Shown: one piece after another, positions 1 to 11,465 of the stretch
How positions within the stretch are numbered: the first letter of the stretch is position 1
How the letters are laid out: each line of letters opens with the position of its first letter
From: Cryptomeria japonica
Taxonomy: Eukaryota; Streptophyta; Pinopsida; Cupressales; Cupressaceae
Direction of reading: 5' to 3'
DNA: 64,000 bases
Assembly: GCF_030272615.1 (NCBI RefSeq)
Contig: NC_081412.1
Span: 19,505,932-19,569,931, forward strand
Notes under the pieces: model-generated
The model's database searches: none
Told to the model about the DNA's origin: nothing
The model's input: only the letters and a program-made list of their open reading frames with translations
Program-made: the position numbers and the translations under genes

Positions 1-765
1 TATATGGTGAAAATGGATAACAATAATAACGATATTGAAAGGCTAAATGAATTCAACCACAAAACCCTAGTCTAACAACAACAAAGATCCACCATAACAT
101 ATGAAGATTACCTAAGACAATGCAAATCAAACAAAATCACAAAGATTATACCATCACATGTCCAATAGTGTTTTGATCTCCATTCTTCCTATCTCCATTA
201 TTCTTGCTTGATATATTTGCTCTTAGATTTTATGTGCACAAGAGCTCAACAAAGAATGGAATGTGGTTGCAAGTAGGATCGTAGTGTAGTCAATTGATCA
301 AGTAGTTAGAATGATTGATTAGAAAGATAATGAAGGAGGTATCTCCTTATATAGAAGACACAATAAGAAATGGAGGGATAAGATTGAGAGGTGTAAAAGG
401 AGGTCAGCTATAATTAGAGGGTAGGTAAAAGAAATAATAAAATAATGAAAGGGGTAGGTAGTGTATGAATTAAGAGATGAATGACATGTGTCATGGGTAG
501 AAAATGAATTAATTAAATAAATAAAGATTTATTTAATTAATAGAAGAAATGGGATCAATTAAATAAATAAGATATTTATTTAATTTAGGAAAAGGATAAT
601 TTAAATAAATAAATGTATTTATTTAAATGAGAAATAAGGTTAGAAGAGGATAAATGAATTAATTAAGTAAATAAGGATTTATTTAATTAGTAGAAGAATT
701 AGGCTAAAGTAATTAAATAAATAAAATATTTATTTAATTAGACATGACAATTTTAGGTGTCTACA
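1..765 (+). mobile_element. LTR of a PMD-type LTR element (3' LTR or solo), missing its first two bases
   Basis: This stretch matches 60618-61382 base for base in length, with about 13 substitutions by eye and no indel. The complete copy starts TGTATATGG and ends GTGTCTACA, the TG...CA form of an LTR. Here the window begins at LTR position 3. A TATA-like TTATATAGA lies at 347-355. The interior is AT-rich with repeated ATTTATTTAATTA-like blocks. The bases after it (ATAAT at 766-770, then transposon sequence) are not retroelement interior, so this is a right-hand or solo LTR. No coding capacity is seen. Confidence 0.85.
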
Positions 766-894
766 ATAATATATCTATCTCTCTAGACATGCATGTACAT
801 AAAATCCAAGTAGAGTTAAATAAAAATTTAAATATAAATTGTAACGTGCATGTATACATACATGTACACATATATGTACCAAAAACCATAACTA

Positions 895-2139
895 ACCTGT
901 CCACTAGCGGCCCTCATATGTGATATGGACCCGATCAGCTCATAGCTCCTCCTCTGCAGCAATAGAGTGATCTATAGGTGGGTCCATACCTGGAGCATGT
1001 GTAGAGTGATGAGAATGTTGTGACTGCCTCAGGGTATGCGTCGATGCCACTATAGCCTGACCATCTCTAAGAATCTCCTCTCTAACACCAGCCAATGGTA
1101 TCCCAAGTCGAGATGAAATAAAACTGTAAGCATGTACTAGGTCCTCGACTAAATACTGTGACATCTGTACATGTCTACTACCTCTGACTATAGCTGCTAC
1201 CTCATATGGGGAGGGGATGTCAGTAGTAATATACCGATCATCTGAATTGAAAGCCCCTTATGACTAGAAGATGCATGATCTGTGGATGATCACGAACATG
1301 GTCGACTCATCATATATCTGCCTCACCTGTCAGATGATATGGTTGCTGCTGCTGATGCAATCTATCCAATCCTATCAATTGATTCTCTCTGAGAATTAAT
1401 CACAACATGATCCACTATGGGGGCCATGGCTGGGATTACTGCAGGAAATCTCTAGCCAACAAGGTCCCTGTGTCTAGGCAGAGCTCGATCACGCCTACAA
1501 TATGCATCTCTATTAGAAATCCTGCCCCTCCCGTCCATAATATCCTGGAATATCAAGGTAGTTTGGTTTCATCTGACAATGAACCTCAACAAATACTTGT
1601 TATGCAAAGTATAATGGTATCTGGTCGTTATTAGGATAACGACCATGGGCTGCTAAGAAGCATGGGTAAATCAATGATGCAACATGTGGGTCGATACATC
1701 TCGTGACTTGATATCCCCTCACCTTACTCTTCTCCTAATACTGTGGAAAGCATCTCTCCTTGATGGTCTCCTTAGAGACCACCCCCACCACATCAACAAA
1801 ATAATGATGACCCCTCATCTCACTCCTCAACTGTCTATATATATCCTCTATAACCTTAGGTGAGAATGAAGTGTGAGAAACGAATCACTCCCTCAATGTC
1901 CGCAAACTATCAAAAATGGATGTGCATGTACTCTTGTACACGCCATTTGTACGGGGGTCATCTAATATGGCTCTCAACCTATGCAACTCCCGATCATTGT
2001 ACTAAAAAATAGTAGCAACGTCAGGCAAGGGGGGATCCTGTTGTGGAGGATCAACATCATCAATGTGTGGCTCCTGATCAGGAGCCTACACAGGTGGATC
2101 CTGATTAGGAGCCTGCAAAGGTATATCTTGGGATGCCAT
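895..2139 (-). pseudogene. ORF2 of the E3-type transposon, decayed
   Basis: Read on the minus strand from an ATG at 2139, the frame gives a proline- and acid-rich start (MASQDIPLQAPNQDPP), a helical middle and a block ending PLYF...E...MKPNYLDI. That block aligns with the ORF2 proteins of A and B (PMYFLKK...KKPNYFDI, PFYFLKK...QKPNYFDI). Several in-frame TAG/TGA codons interrupt it near 2083, 2002, 1888, 1736 and 1600, and a frameshift lies near 1530. A good splice donor (ACAG|GTTAGT) sits at about 897. The matching terminal exon is found not here but at 60498-60586, across the LTR insertion. Function is unknown. Homology to the other two ORF2 genes is by eye but shares order and key residues. 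Confidence 0.65.
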
Positions 2140-2570
2140 CTATCTAACTACATGTCATAAAGTTAAAATAAATATGTAAGCAGAGAGAGAGATCATTTTC
2201 ATGAGAGAGAGAGAGGGATTATACATATAAATCTTCATGAGAGAGAGTGATCATTTTCATTTTCAAAAATTTAAATCTTCAAGAATACATAAAAAATTCA
2301 AATATTTCAGAGAGAGAGAGAGAGAGATAACATATATTTCAAATCTAGAGATAAAATATATTTTATAGAGATAGAGAGATCTAACACGTGTATATTTGAA
2401 TCTTTGAAATACATAAAAAATTCAAGAACATGATATATAACATGGAATTCAACAAGTCTCTAAATTGTTTGACAATTTTTTTGTTATTGAACTCCATATC
2501 TAAAAAAAATAGAGGTCATTGTATTTTTGTTATTTGGGCCCATATGACTATAAAATTATTAAATCTGTAA

Positions 2571-4960
2571 TATATGATCTTAAGGGGAATGTCATATGAC
2601 CCCTTAAGACACTATGTGATAGACTAAGGGGTATGTCGTTCACACTAGGATTTTATGTGATCCTAAGGGGAATGTCATATGTACACTAGGATGTTATAAG
2701 GGGTCATACATGTGACCTACTAAGGGGTCACGCATGTGTTAATGCATGTGTGACCCCTTAGGACAACATACGACCCCTTAAGACACTATGTGATGGACTA
2801 AGGGGTATGTCGTTCACACTAGGATTTTATAAGGGTCATATGAGGTTCTAAGGGGTCGTGCATGTGTTATAACACATGTGTGACCCATTAGGACCACATA
2901 TGACCCCTTAGGACACTATGTGATTGTAAGGGGAATGTCATATGTACACTAGGATGTTATAAGGGGTCCTATGTGACCTACTAAGGGGTCACGCATGTGT
3001 TAATGCATGTGTGACTCCTTAGGACCACATACAACCCCTTAAGACACTATGTGATGGACTAAAGGGTATGTCGTTCACACTAGGATTTTATAAGGGGTCA
3101 TATGTGGTTCTAAGGGGTCATACATGTGTTATAACACATGTGTGACCCCTCAGGACCACATATGACCCCTTAGGACACTATGTGATTGTAAGGGGAGGAA
3201 GGTCCCACCGGTTCATTGCTTTGGGACCCCCTAGAGATAGTAAGGCTTACTACTTACTAGATGATAACGAGTGAAACAACTTCCCGGTTAAGGCATTGCT
3301 TTCATGAATGGATGTGGTAGAATGAACCAATTCCCTCCAAACTCACAGTAGCAAACTAAGATTCCTTGTCCCCTTGTTCCAATGTAGCACCTACTCATAC
3401 AAAGACTTTTGGGAGGATTAAAGCCACTAAAATGGTCACTAAGATAGCTCCATAGAACATAACTTAGGCAGACACCAACGCGAGCCCACCATCACTTAGA
3501 TTTGAAGTTGCCTAGTTTCTATCCCCTCTCTCCCATCGAATTAGGAAAGTTAAAGATGGAGCACTTTGTCAAGAAAGGTATCTTCTTAGCACCCAAAAGC
3601 TAGCAAGAGATCGATTAGCAGCACATCAGAGATCGACGAGCAGAACTTGAAGTTCATAAGTAAGATCATTTTCCCAGGTCGAGACAAGTTGATAGGCTCC
3701 TATTTTCTGTGTTTGTTTTAGTTTAATATTGAATTTAAAATAGAGAAATTATTTCAATAATTTCTCTATTTCTCTTTTTTTAAACCTCAGAATCCCAAAG
3801 GCAATCACAACTCGCTACGGGGATGGAAGCAAAAATTTGGTAGGATGGAAGGTAGAGCCCCGGTAGGATGGAAGAAAAAATTCGGTAGGGTGAAGAATCA
3901 TATGTACACTAGATGTTAGAAGGGGTCATATGTGACCTACTAAGGGGTCACGCATGTGTTAATGCATGTGTAACCCCTTAGGACAACATACGACCCCTTA
4001 AGACACTATGTGATGGACTAAGGGGTATGTCGTTCACACTAGGATTTTATAAGGGGTCATATGTGGTTCTAAGGGGTCGCGCATGTGTTATAACACGTGT
4101 CACCCCTTAGGACCACATATGACCCCTTAGGACACTATGTGATCCTAAGGGGAATGTAATATGTACACTAGGATGTTATAAGGGGTCATATCTAACCTAC
4201 TAAGGGGTCACGCATGTTTTAATATATGTGTGACCCCTTAGGACCACATACGACCCCTTAAGATACTATGTGATGGACTAAGGGGTATGTCATTCACACT
4301 AGGATTTTATAAATAACACATGCGTGACCCCTTAGGACCACATATGACCCCTTAGGACACTATGTGATCCTAAGGAGAATGTCATATGTACACTAGGATG
4401 TTATAAGGGGTCATATGTGACCTACTAAGGGGTCACACATGTGTCAATGCATGTGTGACCTCTTAGGACCACATATGATCACTTAAGACACTGTGTGATG
4501 GACTAAGGGGTATGTCATTCACACTAGGATTTTATAAGGGGTCATATGCGGTTCTAAGGGGTCACACATGTGTTATAACACATGTGTGACCCCTTAGGAC
4601 CACATATGACCCCTTAGGACACTATGTGATCGTAAGGGGAATGTCATATGTACACTAGGATGTTATAAGGGGTCATATGTGACCTACTAAGGGGTCATGC
4701 ATGTGTTAATGCATGTGTGACCCCTTAGGACAACATACGACCCCTTAAGACACTATGTGTTGGACTAAGGGGTATGTCATTCACACTAGGATTTTATAAG
4801 GGGTCATATGTGGTTCTAAGGGGTCATGCATGTGTTATAACACATGTGTGACCCCTTAGGACCACATATGACCCCTTAGGACACTATGTGATCCTAAAGG
4901 GAATGTCATATGTACACTAGTATGTTATATGTGATCCTCTATGGTCCTAAGGGAATGTAT
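2571..4960. repeat. Tandem satellite with ~262-bp unit and internal palindromes
   Basis: Units recur at 2671, 2934, 3895, 4153, 4378, 4640 and 4902, with spacing of 225-263 bp and the 225-bp unit lacking one hairpin. Each unit contains two hairpins whose stems are AAGGGGTCA...TGACCCCTT around CATGTGTTAATGCATG or CATGTGTTATAACACATG. The array lies upstream of the ORF2 start inside the E3-type transposon. It has no coding potential and is interrupted at about 3197-3893. Confidence 0.9.
3197..3893. other. ~0.7-kb insertion of unknown type in the satellite
   Basis: The satellite stops at AAGGGGA and resumes at ATCATATGTACAC. The sequence between is unrelated, less AT-rich at both edges, and ends in several copies of CGGTAGGATGGAA. 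No clear target duplication, LTR or coding frame was found. It may be a small non-autonomous element or filler DNA. Confidence 0.5.
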
Positions 4961-5673
4961 AGTGTCATCAAGGGCATATGTGGTCTTAAGGGGTCATGTT
5001 GTGCATGTAATAGGATGTGAAAATGGGTCACATTGCAGAGGATTTATTTTGTCTAATTTGTTATCTAATTTTTCTAATGTTTTTTTAAATTAAAATTTAT
5101 TAATTTTTCTAACGTTTAATTTATTATATTTAGTTTGGTGACATTTTTCTAATTTTTTTTTTTTGCTAATGTTTTTCTAAGTTCTAATTTACTACCTTAG
5201 TTTTCTATGTTTTTCATAACAATTTTTTAAAATGTCAAAAAAAAAAAAAACATATATACAGTTATGTAATTTTAAAAACAAATTGACACATTTCAATCAA
5301 AACATTAAATTATCAAACATTTTTCTAAAATAATGAAAAACAATAAATTATCAAACATTTTTCTAAAATGTTGAAAAACAATATTTATACAATTATTTAA
5401 TTAAAAAAATAAATTAACAAATAAATAATTTATTAATTTAATAAAAAAAGACATTATTAAACCAAACAAAGGGTTATTTTGTGCACCTGATATAATAAAG
5501 GTCGAAAACTGAAATATGAGAGATGCTAGCTGTTGCAGACAAAGCACGGTGACGTGATGCTAACGACTAGTTCGATCCAACCCCCACTGGACAGAAAAAG
5601 ACAACTTTGACAATGACTCTTTAACTGTCACATTCCCTATTTATAAAAGTTTTCAAAAAACCTAACCGAAAAT
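4961..5673. other. AT-rich spacer, no gene seen
   Basis: Poly-T and poly-A rich sequence with short ATTTTTCTAA-type repeats. It lies between the satellite and the subterminal array of the E3-type element. No open frame or RNA gene is recognised. Confidence 0.6.
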
Positions 5674-5917
5674 GGGTTCGAGCAAATGGGGGGTTCGAGC
5701 GAACCCCTTAGAATATTAATATTTTGGTGGGTTCGCTCGAACCAAAAATCCACCCTTGGTTCGAGTGAACCCACGACCGCAAGCTGGTTCAATCGAACTC
5801 GGAGGGGTAGTTCGATCGAACAAGCCTATTTCGCTTGAACCCCGCAAAAAGTAAACTTCCCACTTTCGCCAAATTCCTTCGTTGGTGAAAGTGGGAACCA
5901 GCTTTGTGAATTCATTC
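5674..5917. repeat. Subterminal motif array and right terminal repeat of the E3-type element
   Basis: Repeated GGGTTCG-AG-CGAACCC-like motifs (7-nt arm, 2-nt centre, 7-nt arm) occur about every 20-40 bp. They are followed by a hairpin at 5858-5896 (CCCACTTT...AAAGTGGG) and the terminal sequence GGGAACCAGCTTTGTGAA. The terminal part is the inverse of 43110-43145. By analogy with subterminal repeats of other plant DNA transposons these may be transposase-binding sites; that is inference. Confidence 0.75.
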
Positions 5918-5921
5918 CATT

Positions 5922-6206
5922 CTAAGGTAAATGCTCGTCTAGTCATATGCGCAAATAAGAGATGGTTGGTGAAGGAATTTGGATGTAAGGTAGAGAGAAA
6001 AAAATGTAAATATTTGGACATAAAATACAAAGGTAGATATAGAAATATGGACTATATTGTCTAAGGTTGTTTTTAAAATCTGGTGTAGGAAGTTTGATAA
6101 AACAAACATTGTAGAAATATGGACTATATTGTCTAAGGTTGTTTTTAAAATCTAGTGTAGGAAGTTTGATAAAACAAACATTGTAGAAATTTCAAAGACA
6201 AGCTAC

Positions 6207-6247
<41 letters not shown>

Positions 6248-6425
6248 AATAAATGTCATAGGTGTAGGATTTATGAGGTGTTGTTGTAACCCAGGAGGTT
6301 AAGAGATAAGTTATGGAGTTAATCATTGTAACCAATGAAGGTTGTGATATATTTGAATCTAGGTTATTTTTCTTTTGAAAGAATCTTAAAAAAACAAGTT
6401 TTCTTGTCCTTGTAGATGTGAATAT
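5922..6425. repeat. 72-bp tandem duplication and (AG)n tract
   Basis: Bases 6044-6115 and 6116-6187 are almost identical copies (AGAAATATGGACTATATTG...). An AG microsatellite follows at about 6208-6245. No coding sequence is recognised. This is flank outside the E3-type terminus. Confidence 0.85.
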
Positions 6426-6433
6426 ATGATAAT

Positions 6434-6546
6434 ACCTTTGTCCATCCAGACATCAGAAATGAAAATATTACCAAGAAGAGTTTAAAAAATAATTAAGTCC
6501 TTCCTTGGTAATATTTTCATTTCTAATGCCTGAATAGACATTTCCT
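6434..6546. mobile_element. 113-bp fold-back MITE with 8-bp target duplication
   Basis: Two 37-bp arms (6439-6475 and 6504-6540, sharing GAAATGAAAATATTACCAAG) form a hairpin. ATGATAAT flanks it at 6426-6433 and 6547-6554. A related unoccupied copy of the surrounding repeat exists near 11740-11800, where the cognate stretch runs through without the hairpin. An 8-bp duplication is typical of hAT-derived MITEs; the family is inferred only from that. Confidence 0.75.
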
Positions 6547-6839
6547 ATGATAATTATATCAATTTAAGTATTTTTTAATGGAAATGCCTACTAACAAGAG
6601 TTAAATTATGTAAACATTTTGAAAGTCATTGTATGCATCTTGAAACCTCTTCTCAGTCTTCCTAAGATCTTGCAAACAATAGTCAACTTCTTTAATGTTG
6701 TCCTTAAAAATAGTGGTCAAGACCCACCCTCTAACACTTTCATGAACCTAAAAATTGGCAATTTTAGTGTTAATGTGACTTGTTCAATGATCAAAAAAGT
6801 AAACATACCTTGTTAATGTGACTTGTTCAATGAGTCTAC

Positions 6840-8797
6840 AACTAGACCACGTAAGAATCTCATCCTTGCCTTGGTAAACATGCATGTTTTATTTATTCCA
6901 TAGAAACCATAAGTTTTGTGTAGATAGACCAAACCAAATCACATTATATTCTTTACTTGGCCCTTTGACATACCCAGCTTCAACCCAGACCAAGACCTTT
7001 TATCATATATATCCCACCATTAACATTTCCCATAAACAATGACCAAATTGAAGTAGCATATTTACACTAAAAGAAGAGATGCATATAATCTTCAATTCAA
7101 CCACATAGGAGATAGTTCACAAAGTTAGAGTTAAAGGCTAATGTTTGGATCATAAAATGCCACCTAAAATAGCTCTCTTTGGGATCAATTTTATTAGACC
7201 AACATTTAAGAAAAAAATTGACCATTCTTTACATTCCCAATCCAGGATCCATTTTTCTTAGTATGCTCAAGGATACAGTTTGATTGAACAAACTTTTTGT
7301 ATAGGCACTTAGCTTTAAGATTAAAGAAAGGAGATCCATCAATCTACTTGAATTTGGAAAAACAATCGGGGTTATTATTTATTTTAACAGGTTGATTTAA
7401 CATTCCTAGCTTATTTTTTATCATGGCATAAGTTATTTTTCTATTCACAAATAGCTTATATTCATCTTGAAGAGTGCTCCATTTCTTTGATTTACCATTG
7501 CAAAAGACATTCTCCAAAGTTGAGATTCCTTACCTATTCCATTTTCTGGCAAAGAAACCATGTAGCAGGGCTAAGGGTTTACTTTTTTGCTCTATGTTCC
7601 ACCATAGAGATATAAAAGCACATACTTCACCAAGTGATTATACTATATTGCCTCAATGTGTTTCACTTACTCTTTGCACCTCTCCCAGGACCTCCAAATG
7701 TTGTGGAAAAAAACATAACCTGGAGGAATAGCATTAAAACTATTAAAAAGGTTGTCTATCATATGGATATCATTCCAACTTCTTGCATTCTTTGGATGAG
7801 CTTATTTAATGTTCTATTTGACTAAAATATTCCATGGTCCATTACCTACCATATCCCTAATAGTCCACTTAGTATCTAGGGCTATACCTTGTATTTTCAA
7901 ATCTTTAAGTCCCAACCTCTTCACTCATGCAACACCACTCCTAGCTAGTTATATGTATCTTGTTTTTCATTTTCCATCTAAACAATAAGAAAATCTTGAT
8001 TATTTTCCGAATAATATTGACCTGATAACTAACAAAAAACCAAATAGAAACATAATAAATAGAGTATGAAGAGAGAATTTCCTGATAGGCTTTCCCTCTG
8101 CCAACAAGGGAGAGATATTATACATCCAATTCATCATATTTTTTAGAGAGAGAAACTGAGAAAGGTATACTCAAGTACCTTACAATCTTGCCAGGTCGCC
8201 CCATTGCCATCCAAGCCCACTCATACAATCCAAATCCTTATTAGACCACCCTAACAAAATGGATTAAGAATAAAAAAAAAAAAATTCATGATGCATGATA
8301 GAAGAATTCCAACCTATTACTAATATTCACCATGTTATCCCTATCCATGGTTGGGAAAATAATTTTATGGTTTGCAAATTAAATATTGATAAACTAAGAT
8401 TCATTTGGGCGCCTATTTCCTTGAAATTTGGGTCTTATAAGCTTAGATCTAATTTATATTGTAGTGCCTTCGAAGCAATGAAAAAAAGAGTAGGATCCAA
8501 TGGGAATCCATGTCTAATGGATCTACCCAAGGGGAAGGCATTAGATATTTCTCCATTGATTTCAACACGGACATTTGTATCCTTAAACAAAATCTTAGTC
8601 ATTCTACAAAATACAAAATGCATTAGGGAATCACAATGCATCTATAATTGTAAAAATGAATGACCACTCAACTCTATCATATTCTTTTTTTAAATCTAGC
8701 TACAAAATACCCACTTCTTGTCCATTTCTCATGTCCCATCTTAGCCCTTCCTAGCTCGTCAATATATTTTCTAAAATATATTTGCCCTTGATGAAAT
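6840..8797 (-). pseudogene. L1-type LINE fragment (reverse transcriptase to C-terminal region)
   Basis: The minus strand from 8797 downward shows degenerate pieces in the order of a plant L1 ORF2: FIKGKYILENIL, LDLKKEYDRVEWSF, VEINGEIS...RSIRHGFPLDPTLFF (8435-8641), GAQMNLSLSIF, then KRLGLKDLKIQGIALDTKW (about 7900) and a tryptophan-rich zf-RVT-like tail near 7000. The YADD catalytic block is not found between the fingers and the GAxxNLxKS-like piece, so it is deleted or mutated. Many stops and frameshifts are present. The 5' part is cut by the LTR beginning at 8798. The element is dead. Confidence 0.7.
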
Positions 8798-9566
8798 TGT
8801 TGGAATCAATGAACACTGAGAGGGGGGGTGAATCAGTGTTCTACAACTTTTAGCTTTCTTAATTTGACCTTTAATCCACTTAACAAAAATGAATAAAAGT
8901 AAAGTGTAGCAACACAAAGCAAGAAATAATATCACCAGAACACCAAGATTTTATACGTGGATAACCTAGTCAAGGGAAAAACCATGATGGGAATCCTACC
9001 CACAGTAAGATAATACTCTGTTAGATGTATGTGAAAAGTTTACATAGGAATGCACATGCATTTAGGCTCACTGCTCAAATAAAATAAGGGCTACAACCTT
9101 GAGGAAGAATCACTGTCTTACAAAGGAATTACAAAAGATAACAAAAAGATTGAACTATAAATTAGCATCTACAAATGCCTGGGATAGTTCCAATTTAAGC
9201 ACAAAATACAAATGTCTCACTGCTCTATTATGCTAATCTACTTTAATCCGAAGCAAAATCCTTCAATTGTGCATGTGAAACTATGCACAATCGCACATAC
9301 ACAACACTGGAATACTTTCTTATGATCAAAATGAACTTTCCAATCTCTTATATATATCCGCAACATGAATTTAGCTCATCAACAAATCAGCTTCAATAAC
9401 ACTTGCAAAATATGAAACGTGTAAGATGTGTCAGCTGAATCCGTTCCCCAATGCATATGCGGACCAAAACAAATTGACTATATTTTATATGCTATTAAGA
9501 GGATCCTAAAATAGAACTAAAATTCTTATCTTGTTTCTAGTGTCCTTACCATTTTTTCTCCTCAAC
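8798..9566. mobile_element. Probable solo LTR of a Copia-like element
   Basis: Begins TGTTGGAATCAATGAACACT, followed by a G-run and a GAAAAACCATGATGGGAATC block of the kind seen in plant Copia LTRs. A CA terminus is possible at 9566 (CTCCTCAACA). It interrupts the LINE reading frame at 8798. No clear 5-bp duplication was found, so the right edge is uncertain. No internal gene is present. Confidence 0.5.
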
Positions 9567-10480
9567 AAGTTTTTCAATCCCCTTTAGTTAGAGGTGATAT
9601 ATAAAATTCTAAATTTTAAGATTCATAACCTACCAAACTCTATTACTTTTAAATTCCTTCCAAGAAAAATAATAGGATTTTTAAATATTTTTGTGTCATA
9701 AAAAATCACAACTCGATTATCTGTATCCTATCCTAATTAATAGGGATTGTATGAGCATTTAACACTGTGCTATCAAAAGGACATACATGTGAAAGTAATT
9801 TAAATTTTTTGTGGTTTGAATTTAATTGTTGTCATTGCATCAAGTAATTTATTTGACAAGTGATATCCTATGATGAAATCTATTATGAAGACTATTATAG
9901 ATGGTTATTTCTAGTGGTGTTTAGCAAGGGAGGTTTGGTGTGTGAGACAAAGACAAATAGTTATAGGTGGTCACAAAACAAAGGAAGAGGAAGGTGTCAT
10001 AGGAGCAATCTATGGTGGATTTTATGAAGTACTTGGACAAAGAGATTAAAGGTCTTTCTTTGAGAAGTTGGATGGTCATAATTTGGGAAATGTCTGATGG
10101 TTTAGATAGGTCCACTGACACATGTATTCATGAGGCATTGTATAAGATTCTTTTGGATTTAGCATACAATTGCAAGCATTGAAACACCTTTGAAATTATA
10201 CAATCATTAAATCTGTTGGATATTGATGCTGGTAGGATATGTTGTTGTCATTGATGTCAACATAATCCTGTGTTTTGGTGTTGTAGAAAGTTGTTTGGTG
10301 ATCCGGTGTTTGCAGTGAGTTGGTCTGGAGGTTGGGATGTTGAATCAACTAGAGATACTTCATCAATTCCATGATGCTATGTGGCGATTTGGTCAATTTG
10401 TGGATTTTGGCATAAAGATTGTTCTTTTGTGCTCTGTAGTTGGCAGAGTCTGGTATTTGACCCGTTGTGCTCCGGCATGG
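9567..10480. other. Spacer with short LTR-like fragment, no gene seen
   Basis: Mostly AT-rich. About 10200-10480 (GTTGTTGTCATTGATGTCAACA...) resembles the 5' part of plant LTRs, but only as a fragment. Open frames are short and unconvincing. Confidence 0.4.
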
Positions 10481-11465
10481 TCGTGTCATTTCGCAACCAA
10501 ATTTCAATGAAGTATTTTCACTCATGGTCATGTGCGCAAATATGAGACAGTATTAAATTGGGATAGTCGATAGAGAGTGCATGTATATGTCTTGCTTTAT
10601 TTTTTTCCATGCTTTGCATGTACATTTTCTCACTGATTTTTTCACCCTTGTTCTTTTCTCCAAATTTCATTTTTTTATTCCTTTTACATACTTTTTATGC
10701 TAATCAATCATTACACGATAAATTTTCAAAATCAAGGGAAATTTTAGGGTATTATAATCAGTGAATTTTAATAAAATTTTAATAATTGGGTCTTGAAAAA
10801 GTAAATTTTAGAAAAAAATCATTTGATCATCAAGTTTTGTACAATTTAGATTATAAGCTTCTATATCTAGAGACCAAGTGCCTATATATTCAACCCTTGA
10901 ATTAAGTTCACCAATGTAGGCTACATACCAACCATAATTTTGAGCATCCGAGAGTATCCTAGAGGTACTTGTGTAGTGGTTTATTTGAATCTGAACTTAA
11001 TCTTCTTTTGAGTAATGATTCATCCAACAAATTTCTCTGTCTTATAAATTTGACAAATTGCTTCTACAACCATTCTTTCTACGTTGCTATTTTTGAAATA
11101 TCCAATGCCTCTAATAATAGACTATGAGAGTGGTCATAATCATTTAAAGCTATCTCCATTAAGCTCATTCTCATCCAGCTTCTCTTTCTCACCTCATAGT
11201 CATCTGAGCAAACTGCCTAGTAATCCTCCATAAGATAAGGAGAGTGATAGTTGTTGTTAATAAATTCAAAGATGAAGAGATTTTGCTATATTTAGAGGGG
11301 GGATTCCATACAAGGTTTTCAAATAAATTTTTTTAGAGCTATGTACCAATCATAATTTTAAGCATCCAAGAGTATCCTAGAGGTACTTGAGGAGTGGTTT
11401 CTTTGAATTTGAACTTAATCTTGTTGAAGAGAAAGGATTCATCACCAACTCTTCATCAATAGTTG
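10480..11465. repeat. Copies of the terpene-synthase upstream region
   Basis: 10480-11060 matches 30980-31600 in order: AATTTCAATGAA, GAAATTTTAGGG, TCTATATCTAGAGA, GAGTATCCTAGAG, CTTGTGTAGTGGTTT, GAATCTGAACTTAATCTT. A third partial copy is at 11330-11460. At 31 kb this sequence lies directly upstream of a terpene-synthase first exon; here that exon is missing. Confidence 0.65.

Larger units (their letters stand above)
766..5917 (+). mobile_element. ORF2-side part of an E3-type two-gene DNA transposon
   Basis: This segment holds the ORF2 pseudogene (minus strand), a satellite array, an AT-rich spacer, the GGGTTCG/CGAACCC subterminal array and a terminal inverted repeat ending at 5917. The end reads, inverted, GAATGAATTCAC, against GGGTGAACTCAC at the E3 left end (43110). 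CATT follows at 5918-5921, and CATT also precedes 43110. It begins exactly at the LTR boundary inside what looks like an ORF2 intron. It is therefore either the missing half of the element at 43110-60615 or a second copy carrying the same LTR insertion. Confidence 0.7.

Noticed and set aside
8295-8663. 122-codon plus-strand gene
   Set aside because: It is the antisense of the LINE reverse-transcriptase remnant, whose motifs are on the minus strand.
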